Of a DNA stretch of 64,000 bases, positions 34,774 through 42,773 are shown one piece after another. The notes under the pieces are model-generated. The model saw nothing but the letters and a program-made list of their open reading frames with translations. It made no database searches and was not told where the DNA came from. Origin of the DNA: Natronoglomus mannanivorans (GTDB taxonomy: Archaea > Halobacteriota > Halobacteria > Halobacteriales > Natrialbaceae); the NCBI GenBank assembly GCA_025517485.1, contig JAOPKB010000009.1:124001-188000 (forward strand), given 5' to 3'. A program made the position numbers and the translations under genes. The stretch's first letter is position 1, and every line of letters starts with the position of its first letter.

Positions 34774-35535
34774 ATGGACGTCGAGCACCTCGTCTTCGAG
34801 CGGGAGCCACCGATTGTAACGATCACCCTCGACCGACCCGACCGACTGAACGCGTTGGCGGTCCAGACGTGGTCGGAACTCAGAGACTCGCTGCGGGCCG
34901 CCGACGAGGACGACGACGTCCGCGCCATCGTCCTCGCGGGTAACGGCCGCGCGTTCTGTTCGGGCGACGATATCGCGGATTTCGAGTTCGATACCGCCGG
35001 CGAGGCCCGGGAGTACGCCAAGCACATCCTCTCCTGTGGCCTCACGATCGAGCGCATCGAGACGCCCGTGATCTCGAAGGTCCACGGGCTCGCCCACGGC
35101 GGCGGCTGCGAGATCGCCGTCCTCCCCGACGTCACCGTCGCGAGCGAGGAGGCGACGTTTCGCCTCCCCGAATCGCTCGTCGGCGCCGTCCCCGGACTCG
35201 GTCTCGTCCGATTTCCGGAACTGATCGGGCTCAAGCGCACTCGCGAGCTCATGCTCACGAACCGCGAACTCACCGCCGAGGAGGCCCGCGACATCGGGTT
35301 GATCAACGAGGTCGTCCCGGCAGACGAACTGGACGACGTGGTTCGAGAGCGAGCCGAACACGTCGCGAGCGCGGCGCCGATGTCGAACCGCCTCATCAAG
35401 CGCATCCTCAACTCCCGCCTCGAGGACGAGGCGGCGGCGGTCGACGCGCTGACGCTGATCTTCACGATGGACGACGTCGTCGAGGGGATGGACGCGTTCT
35501 TCAGCGACCGCGAGCCGGAGTGGCAGGACAACTAG
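34774..35535 (+). CDS. Enoyl-CoA hydratase/isomerase family protein
   Basis: The 253-residue crotonase-fold protein starts VEHLVFEREPPIVTITLDRPDRLNAL. Oxyanion-hole segments are GNGRAFCSGDDI (about 55-66) and HGLAHGGGCEIAVLPDV (about 105-121). A catalytic Glu candidate lies in LPESLVGAVPGLG. It acts on acyl-CoAs (hydration, isomerisation or hydrolysis). It is divergently paired with the acyl-CoA ligase gene across 118 bp and converges on an MBL-fold hydrolase gene. Confidence 0.88.
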   Translation: MDVEHLVFEREPPIVTITLDRPDRLNALAVQTWSELRDSLRAADEDDDVRAIVLAGNGRAFCSGDDIADFEFDTAGEAREYAKHILSCGLTIERIETPVISKVHGLAHGGGCEIAVLPDVTVASEEATFRLPESLVGAVPGLGLVRFPELIGLKRTRELMLTNRELTAEEARDIGLINEVVPADELDDVVRERAEHVASAAPMSNRLIKRILNSRLEDEAAAVDALTLIFTMDDVVEGMDAFFSDREPEWQDN

Positions 35536-35552
35536 GAATCGAACCGCAATCG

Positions 35553-36524
35553 CTACGGCCGCACCCAGGCGACGCGCCCGTCTCTCTCGACCGTCTCGAG
35601 CTCCCCGCGGTCGACGTGATCCGTGTAGTGAGCCGACAGGGGGAACGCGAGGTCCAGATCGAGTCCGAAGCTCCCCCGTCGGTCGACGACGCCCTCGATC
35701 GCTTCCTCGAGCGTGATCGGCCCACGTTCGTCGACGAGCTCGAGGGCGAGCGTCTCGATCTCCGCGACGAAGTCCAGCGACTCCTGGACGAACTCGTCGA
35801 TCGCCTCTTCGCGGAGTACCTCGTAGTGGGTAAAGGAGAGCGTCTCGGGTGCGAGCGACTCGACGAGGGCGATCGTGTTCTCGTACTCGGGGGAGAGGTA
35901 GTACGGCGGTGGCTGGAGGTACTCGCCGTCGACGTCGTACAGCCCGCGTCCGAAGAACCCGTCGGCGCCGATCACGAGGTCGTGGGCGGCGTCGTACAGC
36001 ATCAGGTGTCCCGCCGTGTGTCCGGGCGTGTGCAGCGTCCGCAGCTGTCGGTCCCGAACCCGGATCGTCTCACCGCCGCGAAGCCGGAGGTCGATCGACT
36101 CGTCGGGCCCCATCATCCCGGTGAGCCAGTCGTAGACGTCCTGTTCGTAGGTGATCCCGTGGTCCGGTTCGAACATGGAGTAGCGCTCCTCGAGGATTCG
36201 GTCCGTACGCTCCATCAAGTGGGCGTCGGCCTCGTGGCCGGCGATCGTGACGCCGGGGCTGTGTTCGCGCAGTTCGTGGTTGCCGCCGAAGTGGTCGGCG
36301 TCGGAGTGGGTGACGATCGCGAGTCCCACGTCCGAGAGCTCCCAGCCGCGCGCTTCGAGGAACGGTTCGTAGACCGTCGTCGGGGCGTCGACGTATCCCG
36401 GATCGACGAGGACCGGGCCGGTCGGCCCCTCGAGGACGTGATAGCCGTGTATTTTGCCGTCCGTTACCGTCTCGACCCGGTGAACGCCCGGGGCGAGTTC
36501 CTCACTGTCGATGTCGTCGCGCAT
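35553..36524 (-). CDS. MBL-fold metallo-hydrolase with canonical metal site
   Basis: This 323-residue metallo-beta-lactamase-fold protein has THSDADHFGGNHEL near 70 (H-x-D-x-D-H variant of HxHxDH). HTPGHTAGHLMLYD follows near 160, then DLVIGADGFFGRG and FTHYEVL. A C-terminal winged-helix-like tail of about 80 residues follows. Likely a glyoxalase II-like or thioester hydrolase acting in the cytoplasm; its setting beside acyl-CoA genes makes a thioesterase role plausible. ATG 36524 is chosen since the preceding 106 codons of open frame have no family resemblance. Confidence 0.82.
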   Translation of the reverse strand: MRDDIDSEELAPGVHRVETVTDGKIHGYHVLEGPTGPVLVDPGYVDAPTTVYEPFLEARGWELSDVGLAIVTHSDADHFGGNHELREHSPGVTIAGHEADAHLMERTDRILEERYSMFEPDHGITYEQDVYDWLTGMMGPDESIDLRLRGGETIRVRDRQLRTLHTPGHTAGHLMLYDAAHDLVIGADGFFGRGLYDVDGEYLQPPPYYLSPEYENTIALVESLAPETLSFTHYEVLREEAIDEFVQESLDFVAEIETLALELVDERGPITLEEAIEGVVDRRGSFGLDLDLAFPLSAHYTDHVDRGELETVERDGRVAWVRP

Positions 36525-36644
36525 GATTGGGTCGTCTCCACGTGATAGTCGGTGACAATGCGCATAAATCTTCGTCAGCAGACGCCGTCGGACCGACTCA
36601 ACAATTAAGACGGCGTGGCTCGAATCACGACAGAGGTGACACGA

Positions 36645-37430
36645 GTGAACAGTGACCAGCACGAGGGCCGGACGGTGATCGTCACCGGCGGCTCGAGCGG
36701 TATCGGTCGCGGGATCGCGCTGTCGTTCGCACGAGTGGGGTCGAACGTCGTCGTCGCGGACGTCGACCACGAACCCAAGCGAGGCGAACGGTACGAGACG
36801 GACGTGACACGACCGACGGACGAGGTCGCGCGGGAGGACCACGGCGTCGAGGCGTCGTTCGTCGAGACCGACGTCAGCGACCCCGACGCGGTCGAGGCCA
36901 TGGTCGAGACGACCGTCGAGGAGTACGGCGGCATCGACGTGCTCGTGAACAACGCGGGCATCTACATCCCGGGCGACTCACAGGAGATCACCGTCGAAGA
37001 CTGGAACCGGGTCATCGGCGTCGACCTCGACGGGGCGTTCTACTGTGCGAAGTTCGCGATCCCACACCTCGTCGAGAGCGAGGGATCGATCCTCAACATC
37101 GGCTCCGTGAACTCCGCGGAAGGCGGCGGCGGTCCGCCGTACGCGAGCGCGAAGGCGGCGGTCGTCAACCTCACGCGGGACCTCGCGGTCGAACTCGGCG
37201 AGGAGGGAGTCAACGTCAACGCGATCTGCCCGGGCTTCATCGAGACGGCGATCCAGGACTACCAGACCGACGAGAGCCTCCGGGAGCAACTCGAGCACAC
37301 GCTCGTTCCCCGAGCCGGCCGCCCCGAAGACATCGGCAACGTCGCCGTCTTCCTCGCGAGCGAGGAGGCGTCGTTCGTCCACGGGGAGGAGATTTACGTC
37401 GACGGCGGGTGGACCGCACACAGCCTCTGA
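36645..37430 (+). CDS. Short-chain dehydrogenase/reductase (SDR)
   Basis: The predicted 261-residue classical SDR has TGGSSGIGRGIA near 14-25 and NNAGIY near 103-108. Catalytic Ser is in NIGSVNS and the YASAK motif is near 168, followed by CPGFIET. GTG 36645 is preceded by GAGGTGA at suitable distance; GTG 36615 is an alternative start. Its stop is 2 nt before the GH88 gene, so the two are an operon. That makes a role after uronate release plausible, such as a KduD-like 2-keto-3-deoxygluconate dehydrogenase, but sequence alone does not show this. Confidence 0.85.
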   Translation: MNSDQHEGRTVIVTGGSSGIGRGIALSFARVGSNVVVADVDHEPKRGERYETDVTRPTDEVAREDHGVEASFVETDVSDPDAVEAMVETTVEEYGGIDVLVNNAGIYIPGDSQEITVEDWNRVIGVDLDGAFYCAKFAIPHLVESEGSILNIGSVNSAEGGGGPPYASAKAAVVNLTRDLAVELGEEGVNVNAICPGFIETAIQDYQTDESLREQLEHTLVPRAGRPEDIGNVAVFLASEEASFVHGEEIYVDGGWTAHSL

Positions 37431-37432
37431 CC

Positions 37433-38581
37433 ATGACCGCGACCAACAGAAGCGAACACGAGGCGTTCGACCTCGTCGTCGACCGCGTCGGAACTACCCT
37501 CGAGGAGACCGGAGCGGCGTTTCCCTACGTGGCCGACGGTGAGACCGGAAAGTGGCAGGTGACCGACGACGGCAACTGGTGTGGCGGCCACTGGATCGGC
37601 CTGCTCTGGCTCGCCTACGACCACACCGGCGACGAGCGGTTCGCCGAGGCCGCCCGCGAGCATACCGACGTTCTCGCCGACGCAATGGTGCGCGAGGCGA
37701 TGTTCTGCGGGATGAACTTCCACTACGCCGGTTTCCGGGCCGCCGACGTGACGGACGATCGCGAGCACCGCGAACTCGGTCTCGAGGGGGCCGACGCCTC
37801 GGTCGCGTTCTACCACCAGCGGGCCAGACAGATCCCGCTGGGGACGCTCTTGATCGAGGGGCCGTCCTCGGAGTTCCGCGGTCCCGACTCGGACGAGGGA
37901 CCCTCCGGCGACGTCCTCGGTGCCGTCGACGCGATTTACACCTCCCTCCCCGTGCTCTGGCGGGCCTACCGGGAGACCGGCGATCCGGTCTACCGGGATA
38001 CCGCCGTCTCCCACGCCGACCGCCACCTCGACTGGTACATCCGTGAGGACGGCCGAACGTGGCACCACGCCGAGTTCGACCCCGACACGGGCGACCTCGT
38101 CCGCCAGTACAACGAACTCGCCTACTCCGACGACACCTGCTGGGCGCGCGGCCAGGGCTGGTGTATCGCCGGACTCACTCGCGCGTATCGCGAGACCGAG
38201 GCGCCCCGATACCTCGAGGCGCTCGAGCGGACCGTCGACTACTACCGATCGAACGTCCCCGACGACCTCGTCCCCTACTGGGACTTCGAACACCCCGACG
38301 CACCGGACGTCCCCCGAGATACGAGCGCTGCCGTGCTCACCGCCTACGGGCTCACCGGGCTTCCCGAAGAGGGCGAGACCGCGGATCTGGCTGCCTTCGG
38401 GGAGCGGATCCTCGAGTCCCTGACCACCGGCTACCTCACGCCCAGAGGCGACGACGACCGACCCGACGGCATGCTCCTCGAGGGGTGTTTCAACGGCCCC
38501 TCGGGATACGCCGATCGGAACGAACTCGTCTGGTCGGACTACTACCTCGCCTACACGCTCCACCGGCGGCTGACGTCGTAG
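37433..38581 (+). CDS. GH88 unsaturated glucuronyl hydrolase
   Basis: The 382-residue protein has GH88 landmarks of the (alpha/alpha)6 barrel: GNWCGGHWIGLLWLAYDHTGD near 44-64, AVDAIYTSLPVLWRA near 165-179 with Asp166 matching the catalytic Asp, and WARGQGWCIAGLTRAY near 239-254. A terminal SDYYLAYTLHR completes the set. The enzyme removes the 4,5-unsaturated uronate that lyases leave at the non-reducing end; the released product rearranges to a 5-keto-4-deoxyuronate. The second Asp motif (usually DHD.GF) reads as MNFHYAGF, an odd substitution. No signal peptide. Operon with the SDR gene (2-nt gap). Confidence 0.85.
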   Translation: MTATNRSEHEAFDLVVDRVGTTLEETGAAFPYVADGETGKWQVTDDGNWCGGHWIGLLWLAYDHTGDERFAEAAREHTDVLADAMVREAMFCGMNFHYAGFRAADVTDDREHRELGLEGADASVAFYHQRARQIPLGTLLIEGPSSEFRGPDSDEGPSGDVLGAVDAIYTSLPVLWRAYRETGDPVYRDTAVSHADRHLDWYIREDGRTWHHAEFDPDTGDLVRQYNELAYSDDTCWARGQGWCIAGLTRAYRETEAPRYLEALERTVDYYRSNVPDDLVPYWDFEHPDAPDVPRDTSAAVLTAYGLTGLPEEGETADLAAFGERILESLTTGYLTPRGDDDRPDGMLLEGCFNGPSGYADRNELVWSDYYLAYTLHRRLTS

Positions 38582-38662
38582 CGGGGCTCGAGCCGTCGGG
38601 ACGGATGTGCGGTCACCCCAACGCTTTTGCACCGACCGCTCGTCTCTCCTGACGGTTCAGAC

Positions 38663-39343
38663 ATGTCCGAGACACCCGAGGAGATTGCCGGTCGAATTCA
38701 GCATACTGAAGTCCGACCGACGGCGGATCAAGAACGGATCGAGGAACTGTGCGAGGAGTGCATCGAGTATGGGTTCGACGGCGCGATGATCCAGGCCTGC
38801 TGGGTTCCGCTGGCGAAAGAGCGCCTCGAGGGAACCGACGTCACGGTCTGTAGCGCCGTCGGCTTTCCGATGGGCGGAGACCGCCCGCTCTCGAAGGCGG
38901 GAGCGATCCGCGACGTGATCGCCGCGGGTGCCGAGGAGGTCGACGTCATGCCGAACATCGGCTTCGTGAAATCGGGCCGAGACGACGAGGTGCGCCGCGA
39001 GATGAACTTGCTCGTCGAGGCCAGCGGCGACGCGACGATCAAGGCGATGCTCGAGCTCGGGGCGCTCACCGACGACGAAGCCGAGCGGATCGTCGACATG
39101 GCCGTCGACGCCGGCTTCGACTACGTCAAGAACTCGAGCGGCTGGGGCGAGGGCGGGAAGGCGACCGTCGAACGGATCGAGTTCCTTCGCGAACGCGTTC
39201 CCGACGACGTGCGGGTGAAAGCCAGCGGCGGCATCAAGACCCTCGAGGGAGCCAACGAACTCGTCGACGCCGGAGCCGTGTTGCTCGGGGCCTCGAGCGG
39301 CGTCGAGATCGTCACCGGAGGGACCGGCGATGGGGAGTACTAG
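38663..39343 (+). CDS. deoC: Deoxyribose-phosphate aldolase family protein (DeoC)
   Basis: The protein (226 residues) shows DeoC class I aldolase features: CSAVGFPMGG, AGAEEVDVMPNIGFVKSG, TIKAMLELGAL, DYVKNSSGWGEGG and VKASGGIKT, each with the expected Lys or Asp. It cleaves 2-deoxyribose-5-phosphate, or a related deoxy-sugar phosphate, to acetaldehyde and an aldehyde phosphate. The start at 38663 (MSETPEEIA) matches family length. Its 3' end overlaps the ribokinase start by 14 nt. DeoC plus a PfkB kinase suggests (deoxy)ribose degradation. Confidence 0.88.
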   Translation: MSETPEEIAGRIQHTEVRPTADQERIEELCEECIEYGFDGAMIQACWVPLAKERLEGTDVTVCSAVGFPMGGDRPLSKAGAIRDVIAAGAEEVDVMPNIGFVKSGRDDEVRREMNLLVEASGDATIKAMLELGALTDDEAERIVDMAVDAGFDYVKNSSGWGEGGKATVERIEFLRERVPDDVRVKASGGIKTLEGANELVDAGAVLLGASSGVEIVTGGTGDGEY

Positions 39344-40283
39344 AGACGAGCCGTCGGTCGCGGTCGTCGGCAGCTACAACGTCGGCCTGACGATGCAGGT
39401 CCCGGAGTTTCCCGGACCGGGCGAGACGGTCATCGGCGAAGGGTTCGGCGAGGGTCCCGGTGGGAAGGGGTCCAATCAGGCGATCGCGGCGGCCCGACTC
39501 GAGGCCGACTCGCGGTTCGTCGGCCGGCTCGGTGACGATCGGTACGGCGACGACGCCGTCGACCTCCTAGAGCGCGAGGGGATCGACACGAGCGGTGTCG
39601 GTCGGAGTGCCGACGCACACACCGGCGTCGGCTTCGTCATCGTCGACGACGACGGGGAAAACGAGATTACGGTCGCGCCGGGGGCCAACGACGCACTCTC
39701 CGGGGACGATGTCCGCGCGCGAGCGGCCGCCATTCGGTCGGCCGACGTCCTGCTCGTCCAGCTCGAGATCGGCGACGAGCCCGTTCGAACCGCGGTCGAA
39801 ATCGCGGCCGAGGCCGAGACGACCGTCGTCTGTAATCCCGCACCGGCTCGCGAACTCCCCGGCTCGATACTCGAGCGCGTGGATTATCTCACACCGAACG
39901 AACACGAGGCGCGGACGCTCGCGGGTCTCGAGGGCGGGGACGGGAAAGAGGAAGAAGTGACAGACGACGAAACGGTCGCCCGCGCCCTGCTCGAACTCGG
40001 CTCCGAAACGGTCGTGCTCACTCGAGGCGGCGCAGGTGCACTTCTCGTCACCGCCGACGGCGTCGAACGGGTTCCGACGCCGGAAGTCGACGTCGTCGAC
40101 ACGACCGGCGCGGGCGACTCGTTCAACGGAGCGCTCGCCGTCGCGCTCGCGGAGGGATTCGAGGACCACGAGGCCGTACGGTTCGCCTGCGCGGCCGGCG
40201 CGCTCGCCGTGACGGAGGCGGAGGTCGTCCCGGGGCTGCCAGAGCGCCGAGCGGTCGATCGGCTCGTCGACGAAACCTGGTGA
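39330..40283 (+). CDS. rbsK: Ribokinase/PfkB-family sugar kinase
   Basis: The 317-residue protein follows ribokinase closely: VVGSYNVGLTMQVPEFPGPGETV, GPGGKGSNQAIAAARL, VCNPAPARELP, LTPNEHEA, and the catalytic DTTGAGDSFNGA near 257-268. It phosphorylates ribose, or deoxyribose if it works with the upstream DeoC. A KDG-kinase role in the uronate pathway is possible, because PfkB proteins do that in haloarchaea, but the ribokinase fit is better. It overlaps deoC by 14 nt and converges on rbsD. Confidence 0.85.
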   Translation: MGSTRDEPSVAVVGSYNVGLTMQVPEFPGPGETVIGEGFGEGPGGKGSNQAIAAARLEADSRFVGRLGDDRYGDDAVDLLEREGIDTSGVGRSADAHTGVGFVIVDDDGENEITVAPGANDALSGDDVRARAAAIRSADVLLVQLEIGDEPVRTAVEIAAEAETTVVCNPAPARELPGSILERVDYLTPNEHEARTLAGLEGGDGKEEEVTDDETVARALLELGSETVVLTRGGAGALLVTADGVERVPTPEVDVVDTTGAGDSFNGALAVALAEGFEDHEAVRFACAAGALAVTEAEVVPGLPERRAVDRLVDETW

Positions 40284-40326
40284 CTTCGATCACGACGGCA
40301 GTCACGGTTCACACTCGGGTCGACAC

Positions 40327-40815
40327 TCAGGGCGATTCGCCGTAGATCTCTTCGTACCGCCGCCGATACTCTTCGGGCATCGTCACGTTCTCGCCGTCGA
40401 ACCACGGCTTCGGATCGGTCCCACACTGGATCACGACGTTCCCCCACGGGACGAGCGAGCCGGTCCGAACGATCGCCTTCGCCTCGGAGCCGTACGCGAG
40501 GACCTCTTCGTGCGGAATCGTCTCGAGGTCGGCGGCGGAACCGTCGTAGAGCTCCCGGAGGAACTCGTCCATGTCCGGGTTCATCTCCGGGACGTCCTCG
40601 GCGTACAGCACCCGTTCGGGGATGAGTTCGCCGTGGACCGCCTCGAGGACCTCGAACAGCGACGGCACGCCGCGTGTCACCGCGAGGTCGATCCGCCAGG
40701 CGTCGTCGGGGATCGGATAGCCGGCGTCGACGACCATGATGAGATCGGTGTGGCCCATGCTGGCAATCGCGTGGCTCAGGTCTGCGTTCAGAATACCGTC
40801 TTCGTTACGCTTCAT
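40327..40815 (-). CDS. rbsD: D-ribose pyranase / FucU-type mutarotase
   Basis: The 162-residue protein begins with the RbsD signature DGILNADLSHAIASMGHTDLI, with the catalytic His near 21, then VVDAGYPIPD and a C-terminal VVIQCG strand. RbsD converts beta-pyranose forms of ribose to the furanose used by ribokinase. It lies 55 nt from the permease gene on the same strand. Confidence 0.88.
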   Translation of the reverse strand: MKRNEDGILNADLSHAIASMGHTDLIMVVDAGYPIPDDAWRIDLAVTRGVPSLFEVLEAVHGELIPERVLYAEDVPEMNPDMDEFLRELYDGSAADLETIPHEEVLAYGSEAKAIVRTGSLVPWGNVVIQCGTDPKPWFDGENVTMPEEYRRRYEEIYGESP

Positions 40816-40870
40816 AACTCGAGTGTGGTATTTCTCCCCACACCCATAAAGGATATCCCCGATTCCGCCG

Positions 40871-41917
40871 TCAGCGGCGGATGAGGATGTCCAACACGAC
40901 GGCGACGATGATCACGACGCCGGTGAGGAACTCCTGAATTTCGACGGAGAGGCCGTTCAACACGAGCAACACCGGGATGATGCCGATGACGAGCGATCCG
41001 AGGAACATGCCCGAAAGCGACCCTTCGCCGCCGAAGAGGTTCGTGCCGCCGATGACGACCGCCGCGATGATGAGCAACTCGAAGCCGCTCCCGGCCGAGC
41101 CGAACATCGATCCGAAGTAGGAGATGCCGACGATGCCGGCGAACGCGGCGAGCGTCGCGGTGAGCACGAAGTTGAGTATCTTCACCCGGTCGGTGTCGAT
41201 ACCGGTCATCTCCGCGGCCTCCTGATCGTCACCGGTCGCGTAGACGTGATAGCCAAACCGAGTCTTCTGGAGCAGGAAGCCGAACACGATCACGAGCCCG
41301 ATCGCCCAGAACATCTGGTGGGAGAGCGCGAGTCCACCCACCACTGTTCGGCCGCCGAATATGCCGAGTAACTCGAGGTCGGGTGTCTGTCGTGACCCGC
41401 CCGGCGTGAGGTAGTAGGCGAGGCCCCGGAGGACGCTCAACATCCCGATCGTCACGATCAGCGAGGGAACGCCGATTTTCGTCACGATGACGCCGTTGGT
41501 CACCCCGACGATGACCCCGATGAGCAAGACGGCGATCACCGCGACCGGCACGGTCAGGCGGTAATCGTTCAGGAACATCGCGAACGAGATGCCGCCGACG
41601 GCGTACATGGACCCGACCGAGAGGTCGAACTCGCCGCCGATGATGAGGTAGGTCATCCCGATACCGATGATGACGTACGGGGCGGTCTGACGAAGCAACC
41701 GGGCGGTGATCCCCGACATCGAGTCCCAGTCGAAGAAGATGTCCGGTCGTGAAAGGGCGATGAGGCTGAACAGGACGAGAAAGCCGAACAGCACGCCGGC
41801 TTCGCGTCGACGGAACAGGTTCTCGAAGATCGAGTCGTTTGTCCGGCTCACAGACGCCGTGTCCGGACTGTCGACTGCACCGCCGTCGGACGCGGCGGGT
41901 TCGGTCCCGTCGCTCAT
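40871..41917 (-). CDS. rbsC: Ribose-type ABC transporter permease (RbsC-like)
   Basis: The 348-residue protein has a polar N-tail of about 35 residues and 8-10 hydrophobic helices of the RbsC/BPD_transp_2 family, including GGEFDLSVGSMYAVGG, VTNGVIVTKIGVPSLIVTIGML and GTNLFGGEGSLSGMFLG. It forms the membrane channel for sugar uptake. The start overlaps the stop of the ATPase gene by 4 nt (ATGA). Confidence 0.9.
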   Translation of the reverse strand: MSDGTEPAASDGGAVDSPDTASVSRTNDSIFENLFRRREAGVLFGFLVLFSLIALSRPDIFFDWDSMSGITARLLRQTAPYVIIGIGMTYLIIGGEFDLSVGSMYAVGGISFAMFLNDYRLTVPVAVIAVLLIGVIVGVTNGVIVTKIGVPSLIVTIGMLSVLRGLAYYLTPGGSRQTPDLELLGIFGGRTVVGGLALSHQMFWAIGLVIVFGFLLQKTRFGYHVYATGDDQEAAEMTGIDTDRVKILNFVLTATLAAFAGIVGISYFGSMFGSAGSGFELLIIAAVVIGGTNLFGGEGSLSGMFLGSLVIGIIPVLLVLNGLSVEIQEFLTGVVIIVAVVLDILIRR

Positions 41918-42726
41918 GCTGTGGTCCCCTCGTCCGACGACTGTGAGAGTTCGAACTCCTCGAACTCCGATTCGTCTTCGGCGCCCATCATCAATGCGAT
42001 GACCTCGTTTCGTGTGACGTCATCCGTGTCACGGACACCCATGAGCTTCCCCTGAGCGAGCACCGAGACCCGGTCGGCGATACCCAGAACGTGGCGGATG
42101 TTGTGGCTGATGAGGATGATCGTCAACCCCTGGTTTCGGAGGTCGTCGATGACGCGAAGGACGTTGCGAGCACCTTCGATCGAGAGGGCGCTCGTCGGCT
42201 CGTCCATGATGAGGATGTCCGGATCGGACTGGAGCGCGCGGGCGATCGCGACGGCCTGCTGTTGTCCACCGGAGAGGTTCGAGACGATCGCCTCCGGATC
42301 GACGGGGATCTTGACGCGATCGAGGTTCTCTTTCGATTCGGCGACCATTCGATCCTCGTCGACGAGGCGAAGCCAGCGTCCGATGGTCCCGCCTCGAGTC
42401 GGCTCGTGGCCGAGGAAGACGTTCGCGGCGACGCTTTGACTCGGAGCCAGCGCGAGGTCCTGATAGACCGTCTCGATGCCGTACTGTCGGGCATCGTTGT
42501 AATCGCCGAAGGAGACCTTCTCGCCGCGGATATAGATGTCACCATTGGACGGTTTGTGGACGCCACAGAGCATCTTGATGAGCGTCGACTTGCCGGCGCC
42601 GTTGTCGCCGACGAGCGCCATCACCTCCCCCTCACGAACGGAGAAGTCGACGTCCTGGACGGCGTGGATGTTGCCGAAGCGTTTCGAGAGCTGTTCCGTA
42701 CGGAGTATTGGATCCTGTGTGGACAT
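41914..42726 (-). CDS. Ribose-type ABC transporter ATPase, single domain
   Basis: The 270-residue protein has Walker A GDNGAGKST near 37-45, signature LSGGQQQAVAIARAL near 146-160 and Walker B ILIMDEPTSAL near 166-176. Bacterial RbsA carries two such domains in tandem (about 500 residues); here there is only one, so the transporter is expected to use a homodimer. It is followed by the permease gene with 4-nt overlap and preceded by the binding-protein gene. Confidence 0.9.
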   Translation of the reverse strand: MSTQDPILRTEQLSKRFGNIHAVQDVDFSVREGEVMALVGDNGAGKSTLIKMLCGVHKPSNGDIYIRGEKVSFGDYNDARQYGIETVYQDLALAPSQSVAANVFLGHEPTRGGTIGRWLRLVDEDRMVAESKENLDRVKIPVDPEAIVSNLSGGQQQAVAIARALQSDPDILIMDEPTSALSIEGARNVLRVIDDLRNQGLTIILISHNIRHVLGIADRVSVLAQGKLMGVRDTDDVTRNEVIALMMGAEDESEFEEFELSQSSDEGTTA

Positions 42727-42773
42727 AGATGGGTATGAATCGTTGAGATAGGTGACCGAGGACTGTATCGGAG

